From NCBI RefSeq assembly GCF_002072105.2, contig NZ_MTBC01000005.1:181358-245357 (forward strand): a stretch of 64,000 nt of DNA, read 5' to 3'. The notes beneath the pieces are model-generated. The model worked only from the letters and a program-made list of their open reading frames with translations, searched no databases and was not told where the DNA came from. A program made the translations under genes and the position numbers. The DNA comes from Croceivirga radicis (GTDB taxonomy: Bacteria > Bacteroidota > Bacteroidia > Flavobacteriales > Flavobacteriaceae). Positions 36,381 through 44,532 of the stretch are shown piece by piece (position 1 is the stretch's first letter; each line of letters begins with the position of its first letter).

Positions 36381-37064
36381 TTACTTTTCAGTTCTATATT
36401 CACCAACTTTTAATTCAGGCAATCCAATTTTTTTCCTTTCCATATTAGTGCTGTCAATATTTTCAATGAACGGCGGTACAATGGTATTCGTTTTAGGGTC
36501 AAATTCCTTTCCTGTTCCATAAAGTTGATTTTTTCCAAATGCTTTTTTACGCATATTGTCAACATACATTGCAAACTTACTAGGTTCCATACGCTTTGCA
36601 TTTACTTCTTTAAAAAGTAATGCTTGCATTTTTTCAATGGTCTCTTTTGGGGTATGGAATAAAAATGTCATGGGGTCAACTATAGAGTCCAATCTAGTTT
36701 CACTCAACCATCCATATTTTTCTGTTAATTCATAAATACGATTAGTGTTTTTTAAATCGATTTCTTTTTGTATTGCCCAGAGCGAATCTTCTTGTTTTTT
36801 ATTGAGTTCTGATTTATGGGATTGCATAAACGAGATATATTCCTGAGTAGTTAGGTTTTTAGTGCTGTCAATTAAATTTTGATTAAAGGTTCCTAATGAA
36901 ATGTACGACCTGTTTAGTTGGTCTTGTTCTTTCATTTCTTTTAATTCTGATATTAATTTCTCTTTTACAGATTCGGTTAATTCCGCTTTCTTTACTTCAT
37001 ATTCTTTTTCTTTACAGGCATTAATAGCCAACACTATTGTTAAGAGGTATATTACTTTTTTCAT
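36381..37064 (-). CDS. DUF6624-like lipoprotein
   Basis: A 227-residue lipoprotein when started at MKKVIYLL, with a signal ending in LAINAC; a longer frame adds 6 residues. The order of motifs fits DUF6624: LWAIQKEIDLKNTNRI, TEKYGW, a helix, then a MEPSKFAMYVDN block, NQLYGTGKEF and the closing IGLPEL. It is a full-length relative of the shorter gene at 28663. Function unknown. Confidence 0.65.
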   Translation of the reverse strand: MKKVIYLLTIVLAINACKEKEYEVKKAELTESVKEKLISELKEMKEQDQLNRSYISLGTFNQNLIDSTKNLTTQEYISFMQSHKSELNKKQEDSLWAIQKEIDLKNTNRIYELTEKYGWLSETRLDSIVDPMTFLFHTPKETIEKMQALLFKEVNAKRMEPSKFAMYVDNMRKKAFGKNQLYGTGKEFDPKTNTIVPPFIENIDSTNMERKKIGLPELKVGEYRTEK

Positions 37065-37153
37065 GAAATTCAGATTTTTCATAATTATTAAGAATGTTTA
37101 GGCTATGCGTAGTATACCGCTGAGTATTTTCTATTAATTTTGTTGAGTACCGT

Positions 37154-39013
37154 TTAATATTTTTCTAAAAATTTCTTAATCATTTTTTCAGTTCCTTCCT
37201 CGGTGTAGTAACTTTTAGATTTAACCTTGGTTTTTTCAGGTGTCTTTTCGATAAAGAAGTCAAAGTTGTCAACCGCTAAATCACAAATTTTCTTCAATCT
37301 AGTATCAAATTTCGATTTGGATTCTACCAGCTTTGTTATTCCTGTAATAATGTTTTCAGGAACACTTCTTTTGTAAGGTTCGACTTTGGTATGAAATTCT
37401 TTGTCTACAGAAATAAACAATAACAATAGAAAATGATGTCTTAAACTTAATAAATAAGGATATTTTGAACGTAAGAACCTTTCCAAGTAATTGAAAGCAA
37501 TAGACGATATATAATAAGTTCTTAAATCCTGCTTAGTTTGTCCGTTGCTTTTTGTTCCTAAAAAATCCTTACGTTTCAACATTTCTCTTTCAAATCCACC
37601 ATATCCTACGGTTAATTTGTGAGGTGCAACTCCAAATGTTGAGTAATAGCTCCTAAACAAATCAGTTGTCTGTATTTTATATGATTCACCAATTTCTGGA
37701 TACTGGTTTGATAATCTTTCATAATACAATCTATCACCACTTCTAACTTCTATATTGAACATGTTTTGGATAGCTTTAGCTTCATCAGTTATTGATATAA
37801 GCTGAATTGTTTTGACATCATTAGCTGTGTTTGCAGTTTCTGTTATCAGAGCACGCAAATCAGTATTTCCAGTGATTATAATTTTAACAGGAATATTTAC
37901 GGTCTTCAAATATTCACTCGAATGGGAATTATCTTTAACCCATTCATAAATGATATTGGATGTTTGACAACCATTGATGATTGAAAATGCTTTAATTTCT
38001 AGGTTGCCATTTTGAGGATTAAAGTGCTTTGAATGTGCTGTAATAGTGATCCCATTATGTAAGAGATGGAAAATACTATCGTTGTGGGATAAACTCTTAT
38101 ATATCTTACTATTTACGCTATCATCATCGCCAAACCCTTCGAAATATCTGATATTGTCAAAAAACACATCATCTAGATCGTCATCTTCCGTTGTTATAAG
38201 TTCATTTATTTCATCTAAGTTGAGATAACCGATATAGCATGTCGCTTTATCATTAGTGATTTCTATGAAGCGATCTTTTAAATCTTTAACGGGATAATCA
38301 CGTTGGTTAGGTGCCAATATCGCTTCAAGTTTTTCCAAGTATTCCTGTCCTGATTTAATACCGATACTGACATCTGAAAAAATAATAGACTTTAAATCCC
38401 TTTTTTGTTTAGCTATGGCTGAAGTCCATTGAGCGTCTGAAATTGTCCTTTCAAGAGTTTTTATATCCTTGTTGATTGCACAAATTTTTACATCAAGCTC
38501 AAGTTTATGTTCTTTTTCACAGACCTTTTCGTATAAATACCTCACAGTTTGTACTTGTCGATTTGAATGTAAATCAGATGGTTGGTCATTAAAAATGTCG
38601 TAAACCGCATCGCAAACACCTTTGAATTTATCTAATTCAATTTTTGACGATTTGGATTGAATGAAGACAAATTTTGCATCTATTTTTGCCGACTCATCAA
38701 TTATTTCGATAATTCGATCCTTCCAATCTGTGTAAAAGTCAGAGTCATCTTTTTCAGGAAAACTAATAAATTGATTGTTCAGTATGACATACATACCGTC
38801 AATGCCTCTTAAATCTCCAGTGGAAATAGATTTAATTTCCTCGCTATCAATTACTTTTTGAACCGTGTAATACTCAATAGAGTTAACAAAATATTCATAT
38901 CGTAATGCTTTGCGATGTATTTCAGATTCGGAATTGTTTCCTAGAATTGAATAGTCTATATCAGGAAAGTGACTATCAATGAATGTTTCAATTTTTTGAT
39001 CTATGCTTGCCAT
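37154..39013 (-). CDS. AIPR family (abortive infection phage resistance) protein
   Basis: A 619-residue cytoplasmic protein. The core LLHNGITITAHSKHF, then FSIINGCQTSNIIYEW and ITETANTANDVKT, is the conserved part of the AIPR family, first known from lactococcal abortive-infection proteins. The N-terminal 250 residues are helix-rich with a DxKFVFIQSKSSK-like segment (EFVQxK-type nuclease wording: DAKFVFIQSK), so a PD-(D/E)xK-like nuclease start is possible. It stands alone, with degenerate and good inverted-repeat sites on its two sides, as expected for a transferable defence gene. Mechanism unknown. Confidence 0.75.
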   Translation of the reverse strand: MASIDQKIETFIDSHFPDIDYSILGNNSESEIHRKALRYEYFVNSIEYYTVQKVIDSEEIKSISTGDLRGIDGMYVILNNQFISFPEKDDSDFYTDWKDRIIEIIDESAKIDAKFVFIQSKSSKIELDKFKGVCDAVYDIFNDQPSDLHSNRQVQTVRYLYEKVCEKEHKLELDVKICAINKDIKTLERTISDAQWTSAIAKQKRDLKSIIFSDVSIGIKSGQEYLEKLEAILAPNQRDYPVKDLKDRFIEITNDKATCYIGYLNLDEINELITTEDDDLDDVFFDNIRYFEGFGDDDSVNSKIYKSLSHNDSIFHLLHNGITITAHSKHFNPQNGNLEIKAFSIINGCQTSNIIYEWVKDNSHSSEYLKTVNIPVKIIITGNTDLRALITETANTANDVKTIQLISITDEAKAIQNMFNIEVRSGDRLYYERLSNQYPEIGESYKIQTTDLFRSYYSTFGVAPHKLTVGYGGFEREMLKRKDFLGTKSNGQTKQDLRTYYISSIAFNYLERFLRSKYPYLLSLRHHFLLLLFISVDKEFHTKVEPYKRSVPENIITGITKLVESKSKFDTRLKKICDLAVDNFDFFIEKTPEKTKVKSKSYYTEEGTEKMIKKFLEKY

Positions 39014-39034
39014 GCTTTGGTTTCTATTATTGTA

Positions 39035-39165
39035 TATAACGGTCTCGGCTATGCGTAGTTGCGTGGTTTAGCATTTAACTTTGCAAGTACACACCAAACT
39101 GAAAATCCTTGAGGATTTTCAGAAGTAGGCGAAAACGAGCAATTACTTATAGCCATTGTTGTAAC
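39035..39165. repeat. Inverted-repeat (attC-like) site before the AIPR gene
   Basis: The left arm TATAACGGTCTCGGCTATGC (39035-39054, continuing GTAGTTG) pairs with the right arm ending ACTTATAGCCATTGTTGTAAC (39144-39165). A perfect central hairpin GAAAATCCTTGAGGATTTTC is at 39101-39120. The site fills the gap between the AIPR start (39013) and the next stop (39173). Confidence 0.7.
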
Positions 39166-39172
39166 CAGTTAT

Positions 39173-39487
39173 TTATGTTATGGATTCAATCGCTTTCCAT
39201 AGTAAATCAACTATTGCATTCCAAACTTTTTCTATTGTTACGGACAGGATTCCTTTTAAAGTATTTACAAAGTTTAATGCCATTGCCTCCAAACCATCTA
39301 AAAAGAACTCTTTTAAATCTTCATCAATGTCTCCATTTAGAATTCCTTTTTGAATAATTATTGTTTGCTTTGCAATTGCTTCTACTTGTCGCTCACTAAA
39401 CCCTCTTACAGTTGAAATATCTTTCTCTAAAATGTTTGTAGCAACTTCTTTTATGTCGTTAATTAATTCAATTACATTTTCATTCAT
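39173..39487 (-). CDS. Hypothetical helical protein (104 residues)
   Basis: A 104-residue, mostly helical, acidic protein without signal peptide. The last 35 residues (AMALNFVNTLKGILSVT...IVDLLWKAIESIT) are an amphipathic or membrane-seeking helix region. No family recognised. It begins 4 bases after the lipoprotein gene ends, so the three genes 39173-40531 form an operon led by the metzincin-like gene. Confidence 0.5.
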   Translation of the reverse strand: MNENVIELINDIKEVATNILEKDISTVRGFSERQVEAIAKQTIIIQKGILNGDIDEDLKEFFLDGLEAMALNFVNTLKGILSVTIEKVWNAIVDLLWKAIESIT

Positions 39488-39491
39488 AATA

Positions 39492-39992
39492 TTATCGTTT
39501 TAAAAAGCTTTCATATGTTAATGCTTGGTCAAGAAATGTTTCAATTTGACCTTTAAATGCTTCTACTGCAGTTGGTTTTAATCCAGACTCATTATCGGTC
39601 TCTTTCATTTTCTTTAATGTTTTAGATATTTCTTCAAAAGCAAATGCGCTTGGGTAATCTTCTGAGAGAGAATTACCTCTCGTTTCTAACAATTCATTAA
39701 TTTTCTTTGTTGCAGTATTTTTTGGAATAGGACGAGCTTTAGCTTTAATTTTTAAAGCATCATAAGCTCCAATTAAATCGTTATACTCTTTTTCTCTTTC
39801 TGAAAAGTTGCTCTTTGAAGTACCTTCTGAAACTTTAGCTAAAAAACTCATAGTTTTTTCGCTAGTTGAAGTAACTGTTTCAACAATGGCCTTATCGTAT
39901 TCTGGTGCTAATAAAGTTTTGCATCCAATTATAGTACTAACTAATCCTATAAAAAGGATCAATGGAAAAATTTTCTTTTTTATTACTAACAT
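39492..39992 (-). CDS. Hypothetical lipoprotein
   Basis: A 166-residue lipoprotein (signal about 1-23, ending in STIIGC). The mature part is helical and Lys/Glu-rich with ARPIPKNTATKKINELL; no family recognised. It lies 11 bases after the metzincin-like gene and 4 bases ahead of the small helical protein. Confidence 0.55.
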   Translation of the reverse strand: MLVIKKKIFPLILFIGLVSTIIGCKTLLAPEYDKAIVETVTSTSEKTMSFLAKVSEGTSKSNFSEREKEYNDLIGAYDALKIKAKARPIPKNTATKKINELLETRGNSLSEDYPSAFAFEEISKTLKKMKETDNESGLKPTAVEAFKGQIETFLDQALTYESFLKR

Positions 39993-40003
39993 AGTTTATC
40001 GTA

Positions 40004-40531
40004 TTAAGTTAAAAAATCATAATCTTTAGTCTCGAGAGTATTAGAGGCAATTGTACCAACCAAGTATGGAATAGAGTAGGGTCTAATATTTGTTCTTTTA
40101 TAATCGTGTGTGAAGCCTATAACGTGCATATATTCGTGTATCCAATGTGACGCAATATATCTCTCACTCATATTGCGAAATTTTTTCTTTTTTGTGAATA
40201 TTGTTTCTCTGCTTCGATGTCCAATTTCACTTGTTAAACTCCTATAAAGTGTTACTCTTAAATCCCATTCGAAATCTTCTTTTTCTCCAGTGTATTGTTC
40301 TTTTCCTGAAATGATTTTTTGAAGGATAATTTCATTATCATTAATATCAGTCGTATTGTTGTTTTCATCCACAAACCTTCTGTCTTTAAAATCAGCGTTT
40401 AAGATTTCATTTCTAAAATGTTCATCATTAACGACTTCTTGGATGAGCTTTCTTACTCTTTCAGCTTTTTCTAAATCACTTTTTCGACTGAAACTTATAA
40501 GTCGATTGTTCTTAACTTTAATTTCTTTCAT
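40004..40531 (-). CDS. Small metzincin-like metallopeptidase
   Basis: A 175-residue protein containing HEYMHVIGFTHD (about 132-143), an exact HExxHxxGxxH(D) metzincin zinc site with its catalytic Glu. Preceding text is polar and helical. There is no signal peptide, so the enzyme should act in the cytoplasm or leave by another route, which is unusual for metzincins. It heads a three-gene set with a lipoprotein and a helical protein. The substrate is unknown; the family beyond the zinc motif is not recognised. Confidence 0.6.
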   Translation of the reverse strand: MKEIKVKNNRLISFSRKSDLEKAERVRKLIQEVVNDEHFRNEILNADFKDRRFVDENNNTTDINDNEIILQKIISGKEQYTGEKEDFEWDLRVTLYRSLTSEIGHRSRETIFTKKKKFRNMSERYIASHWIHEYMHVIGFTHDYKRTNIRPYSIPYLVGTIASNTLETKDYDFLT

Positions 40532-40556
40532 ATGGTTGGTTTTAATTGGTTACAAC

Positions 40557-41128
40557 AATTGTATATCCGTCATTACTCGGATAGTGTTTTTTAAATAAAT
40601 AGGTAATACCCATGCCTAAATACACGGGTTGAGGGAAGTACTTGAGCTAAAGATAGTTTTTATTTGCTTACCTTAGAGGTAGTTATATGATTTTTTGTGG
40701 TTTATTTACACAAATCGTTTCATAAGTTGAATAGCACATTATAGTAAAAAGAGCTTTGGAAACCTGTTCTCCTTGAGGTGGCTACTGTCAATTATGAGTT
40801 TGTCGTTTTAACCTTATATGGGAATAAAGATTTCTCAATCCTAGCCGTGCTAGTCCCTTCGAAATGACGGACTGGCCGCATACCTGCATACTTTTACTTT
40901 TAACTAGAACACAGACCCCTCAGTCCTCCGGACAGCTCCCCTTACTTAGGGGAGCAGCTGTAACAGTTTTCAAAATAGTTTTTATAGCATTGGGTTTGGT
41001 ATGCCTAAACTAATGGCAATACCTTCATAGGTGTAAAGATTTCTGGGGCCTAGCTGCGCTAGTCCCTTCGAAATGACGCTAAACTACTAACAGCTAACTA
41101 TAACAAACAACCAATGCAACACGTTTAG
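40557..41128. repeat. Mosaic intergenic repeat, copy D (most complete)
   Basis: Fills much of the 810-base gap 40532-41341. In order: the start block ending ATTACTCGGATAGTGTTTTT (as A), ACCCATGCCTAAA, AAAGATAGTTTTTATTTGCT, the roughly 134-base block shared with C, a 42-bp hairpin module at 40828-40869, the roughly 85-base block shared with B with hairpin GCTCCCCT/AGGGGAGC (40935-40955), a second 42-bp module at 41037-41078, and an end AACAAACAACCAATGCAACACG. 41129-41341 shows no gene; a TTAAAAAGTAG stretch is near 41294. Confidence 0.8.
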
Positions 41129-41341
41129 CATAACATAAGTGGTATCACTTTTAAACCGGTAGATTTAGCTTTATACCTGCGCAGGGATTTCTAGGCCTTA
41201 CCAATGCTATTTACTTCTAAATAATTTTTTTGACTATAAATTGATTACAAAACAATTAAACAAGGCTCTGTTACACCAACCCTAATTAATCTAGTTAAAA
41301 AGTAGAATGCCCTATTTTAGTTAAAAAGAATTTACTAGCCC

Positions 41342-41794
41342 ATGCAACCTATAATTAGAAAAGCCACCATAGCAGATGTACAAAGCGTAGCGCCACTTTT
41401 TGATGCGTACCGTGTTTTTTATAAAAAAGAATCTGATGTTACCGCTGCAACCAATTTTCTTACGGACAGGCTTACCCAAAAGGATTCTGAACTATTTGTT
41501 TGTGATGCCGGAGACAACAAATTAGTGGGTTTTGTACAACTATATCCCTTATTCTCATCTACGCGTATGCAAAGATTATGGTTGCTCAACGATTTGTTTG
41601 TAGATCCTAATTATAGAGGTAAAGGGTTGTCTGTAAAACTTATAGCTGCCGCCAAGGAATTAACCAAAACCACTAATGCTTGCGGCCTATTATTAGAAAC
41701 GGGTAAGAGCAATAAAGTAGGCAACAAGTTGTATGTAAAAACAGGATTTGAATTGAACCAAAGTTGTAATTTTTACGAGTGGTCCGCGGTGTAA
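41342..41794 (+). CDS. GNAT family N-acetyltransferase
   Basis: A 150-residue single-domain acetyltransferase. The acetyl-CoA site is DPNYRGKGLSVKLI (Q/RxxGxG/A type, here RGKGLS) near 95-108, preceded by WLLNDLFV, the core beta-strand of the fold. The closing YVKTGFELN is the usual terminal motif. Substrate unknown. It is the first plus-strand gene after the minus-strand island and convergent with the cbb3 cluster. Confidence 0.9.
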   Translation: MQPIIRKATIADVQSVAPLFDAYRVFYKKESDVTAATNFLTDRLTQKDSELFVCDAGDNKLVGFVQLYPLFSSTRMQRLWLLNDLFVDPNYRGKGLSVKLIAAAKELTKTTNACGLLLETGKSNKVGNKLYVKTGFELNQSCNFYEWSAV

Positions 41795-41928
41795 CCCACC
41801 TTCTTTTGGCTAGGGTTTAAAAGCACAACGGGCGCTGTAATGAGGGCTATATATAATTAGTTCAACCCGCACAAATTTTGGTGTTGGGAAGATTTTACCG
41901 TAGCTACAAATAACTACTTTGCTCAGCG

Positions 41929-42639
41929 TTAATGGCATTCCATTTGGCTATCTACCATTTCCAAAACGGTTGGTGGCGCCTTAGGGGATACGTAAGGGAT
42001 ACCCAAACCTAGGCCCCTAAAAATAAAAAGCATGCCAATGAGCACCACGAAAAGGGGGACTAATTTTCTAATCTTAGTCTTAAGGCTGCCTTTAAAAAAA
42101 GCGCTAAAATAAACGGCAGCAGACATTAAGGGTATGGTGCCCAGACCAAAGAGGGCCATATACAAGGCACCTTGCCACGCGTTGGCCATGGCTACCGCTC
42201 CCAATAGTGCCATATACACTAAGCCACAGGGTAATAATCCGTTTAAGAATCCAATAGTCAAAAAAGTGTCTGGGGTTCGCTTTTTAAGCTCTTTGCCCAA
42301 GGCCGTTTTTACGGTACCTATAAGTTTGTATAGGGGTTGGGATAGTTTAAATTGATTAAGGTATTTGGCAGGAATAAGCACTAGTAAAATCATGATGGCC
42401 CCAATAGCAATAGATAGTTTTTGTTGTATACCAAACAGGTATAATCCTTTACCTACAGTACCAAATACCAAGCCCATTAAGCTATAACTTACAATTCTAC
42501 CCAAATGATAAAGAAATAGCTGTAGCAGTTTTTTTAATTTATTTTCCTGGTCTAAGGGTAGCATAAAGGCAATGGGGCCGCACATGCCCAAACAGTGCAA
42601 ACTACCTAAAAAACCTAAACCAAGTGCTGTGGTAACCAT
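41929..42639 (-). CDS. TauE/SafE-type (DsbD_2-like) membrane protein of the cbb3 cluster
   Basis: A 236-residue membrane protein with six or seven helices. GSLHCLGMCGPIAF in helix 1 is the HCxGMCGP signature of the family that ends many Bacteroidota cbb3 clusters; a second duplicated segment is GLLPCGLVYMAL. The paired Cys suggest copper or thiol handling during oxidase assembly, but the role is not established. It is the last gene of the ccoS operon, 3 bases after ccoH. Confidence 0.8.
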   Translation of the reverse strand: MVTTALGLGFLGSLHCLGMCGPIAFMLPLDQENKLKKLLQLFLYHLGRIVSYSLMGLVFGTVGKGLYLFGIQQKLSIAIGAIMILLVLIPAKYLNQFKLSQPLYKLIGTVKTALGKELKKRTPDTFLTIGFLNGLLPCGLVYMALLGAVAMANAWQGALYMALFGLGTIPLMSAAVYFSAFFKGSLKTKIRKLVPLFVVLIGMLFIFRGLGLGIPYVSPKAPPTVLEMVDSQMECH

Positions 42640-42642
42640 GAG

Positions 42643-43089
42643 TTAGTATACTATTTTTTCTTTGTGTAGAAACTGGTCTTTGCCATGTTTCCAGTTAATG
42701 GTTATGTCCCAGCGACCGTCTACCAAGCGATTGTCAGGTATGAGCAAATGTGAATTGGATAAACTTATGGGCAAGTTAAAATCCAAGTGCCGGTTAGACG
42801 GTCTGTATAGGGACACATTACCAGTGATGTGTTTGTAATTGTAATTTTCCGGAAAGCGAACTAGGAGTCCGTCCTTGGTTTTTTCTACTATTAATTGGGC
42901 GCTATTGGTAGCGGCCGCGTTTTGCGCATCTATTTCGGCTTGGTACGCCAGTTCTTTTTTATAATAGGCTTCTGTGACCAAGTCGTGATTGGCACGGTCG
43001 TCCGTACTCATCCTTACCACAAAATAAAGTATAAACGCAATGAAGCTAATAAATGCCAATACTATTCCTGTTCCCCAATTAATCTTCAT
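42643..43089 (-). CDS. ccoH: FixH-family protein of the cbb3 cluster
   Basis: A 148-residue protein with one N-terminal membrane helix (about 6-26) and a periplasmic beta-rich domain (DGLLVRFP, GNVSLYRPS, GRWDITINWKHG), the standard FixH/CcoH layout. CcoH is needed for cbb3 oxidase assembly or stability. It lies 11 bases after ccoG. Confidence 0.85.
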   Translation of the reverse strand: MKINWGTGIVLAFISFIAFILYFVVRMSTDDRANHDLVTEAYYKKELAYQAEIDAQNAAATNSAQLIVEKTKDGLLVRFPENYNYKHITGNVSLYRPSNRHLDFNLPISLSNSHLLIPDNRLVDGRWDITINWKHGKDQFLHKEKIVY

Positions 43090-43100
43090 TTTTTTTCTTT

Positions 43101-44513
43101 TTAATTATAACTTCTAGGTGCCAAAAATTGTGCTTTGGTGGTCTCTATTAACTTTCCTTTGCTGTAGACCCCAATTTTAAGCACATCCTTATCTCCGTTA
43201 AGTCCGCTATTGTTTATTTCAATAAATAATGTTCCTTCTGCTATGTTTTGCGCGGGTACCGTAAAATGGTCTTTAGCTACTAATGTAATGGTACCTTGGT
43301 GCGATAGCAGTTTAAATTGTACATCGGCTACGTCTTCAACTGTTTTATTAACCAGTTTATACGTATACACATTACTGATGATGTTGTTTTCTTTCCTTTC
43401 GTACAATTGCCCCGGTAACCTTAAAATGTTGGCTTCTAACTCGTTTCTTAAAAAAAGCATCCCCACTAGAATACCGGTTAAAATGGTAAGGATGGCCGTA
43501 TAGCCCTTCATCCTTGTCGTAAATTTAAATTGTCTGTTTTCCGTTATTTCAACTTCGCTGGCATACCGTATTAACCCTTTTGGTTTATTAATGCGGTCCA
43601 TGATGGTATCGCATTCGTCTATACAGGCGGTACAGTTAACACATTCCAATTGGGTTCCGTTTCTAATATCTATACCGGTGGGGCAAACATGTACACATTG
43701 CAAGCAATCAATACAATCGCCATGGCCTAATGCCTCACGGTCTTCATTCTTTCTAAATTTTTTACGTCCGTTATCACCTTCCCCACGCACATGATCGTAG
43801 GCAACTACTACCGATTTTTCGTCCAATAACACCCCTTGTAACCTGCCGTAGGGGCAGGCTATGATGCACACTTGTTCTCTAAACCAAGCAAAAATAAAAT
43901 AGAAAACCGCGGTAAAAATCAACAGTGGAATCATGGTGCCCAAATGGGCCATGGGTCCGTCTGTTACGTATTTTACTAATTGGTCGCTACTTATTAAGTA
44001 GGCCAAGAAAATATTGGCTATTAGAAAGGAAATGATAAAAAAGATAACCCATTTTAATACCCTTTTTCTAATTTTTTCTGCGGTCCATTTAGACTTATTC
44101 AGTCGCATTTGCGCACCACGGTCACCCTCTATCCAATATTCTATACGTCTAAATACCATTTCTAAAAAAATGGTCTGTGGGCACATCCACCCACAAAAAA
44201 TACGGCCATAGGCTACGGTAAACAAGGCAATGAAAACCACCCCGATTATCATGGAGATAACCACCAAATGAAAATCTTGTGGCCAAAATGGAAACCCGAA
44301 TATATTAAAACGACGCTCCAATACATTGAATAGCAAAAATTGGTTGCCGTTTATTTTTACAAAAGGAGCCAGAACAAGAAACAAGAGTAAAAAGTAGCTT
44401 ACATACTTACGGTATTGATAAAATTTACCACTTGGCTTTTTAGGAAAAATCCAAGCTCTTTTACCCTCCTTGTTGATGGTTGCTATTGAATCTCTAAAAT
44501 TTTCTTGTTCCAT
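43101..44513 (-). CDS. ccoG: cbb3 oxidase accessory iron-sulfur protein
   Basis: A 470-residue membrane protein with about five helices. Two [4Fe-4S] motifs are clear: CIDCLQCVHVCP and CVNCTACIDEC, and an earlier CGWMCPQTIF plus CIIACPYGRLQG are typical of CcoG/FixG. The protein supports copper reduction for oxidase assembly. Translation probably starts at the ATG at 44513; an in-frame TTG 15 bases upstream is less likely. An Ig-like domain follows the last helix. Confidence 0.92.
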   Translation of the reverse strand: MEQENFRDSIATINKEGKRAWIFPKKPSGKFYQYRKYVSYFLLLFLVLAPFVKINGNQFLLFNVLERRFNIFGFPFWPQDFHLVVISMIIGVVFIALFTVAYGRIFCGWMCPQTIFLEMVFRRIEYWIEGDRGAQMRLNKSKWTAEKIRKRVLKWVIFFIISFLIANIFLAYLISSDQLVKYVTDGPMAHLGTMIPLLIFTAVFYFIFAWFREQVCIIACPYGRLQGVLLDEKSVVVAYDHVRGEGDNGRKKFRKNEDREALGHGDCIDCLQCVHVCPTGIDIRNGTQLECVNCTACIDECDTIMDRINKPKGLIRYASEVEITENRQFKFTTRMKGYTAILTILTGILVGMLFLRNELEANILRLPGQLYERKENNIISNVYTYKLVNKTVEDVADVQFKLLSHQGTITLVAKDHFTVPAQNIAEGTLFIEINNSGLNGDKDVLKIGVYSKGKLIETTKAQFLAPRSYN

Positions 44514-44532
44514 GACTCCCGGTCTCAAAAAG

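Noticed and set aside
26963..41340. Prophage or transposon
   Set aside because: No transposase, integrase, capsid, portal or terminase gene was recognised; the island is described only as accessory.
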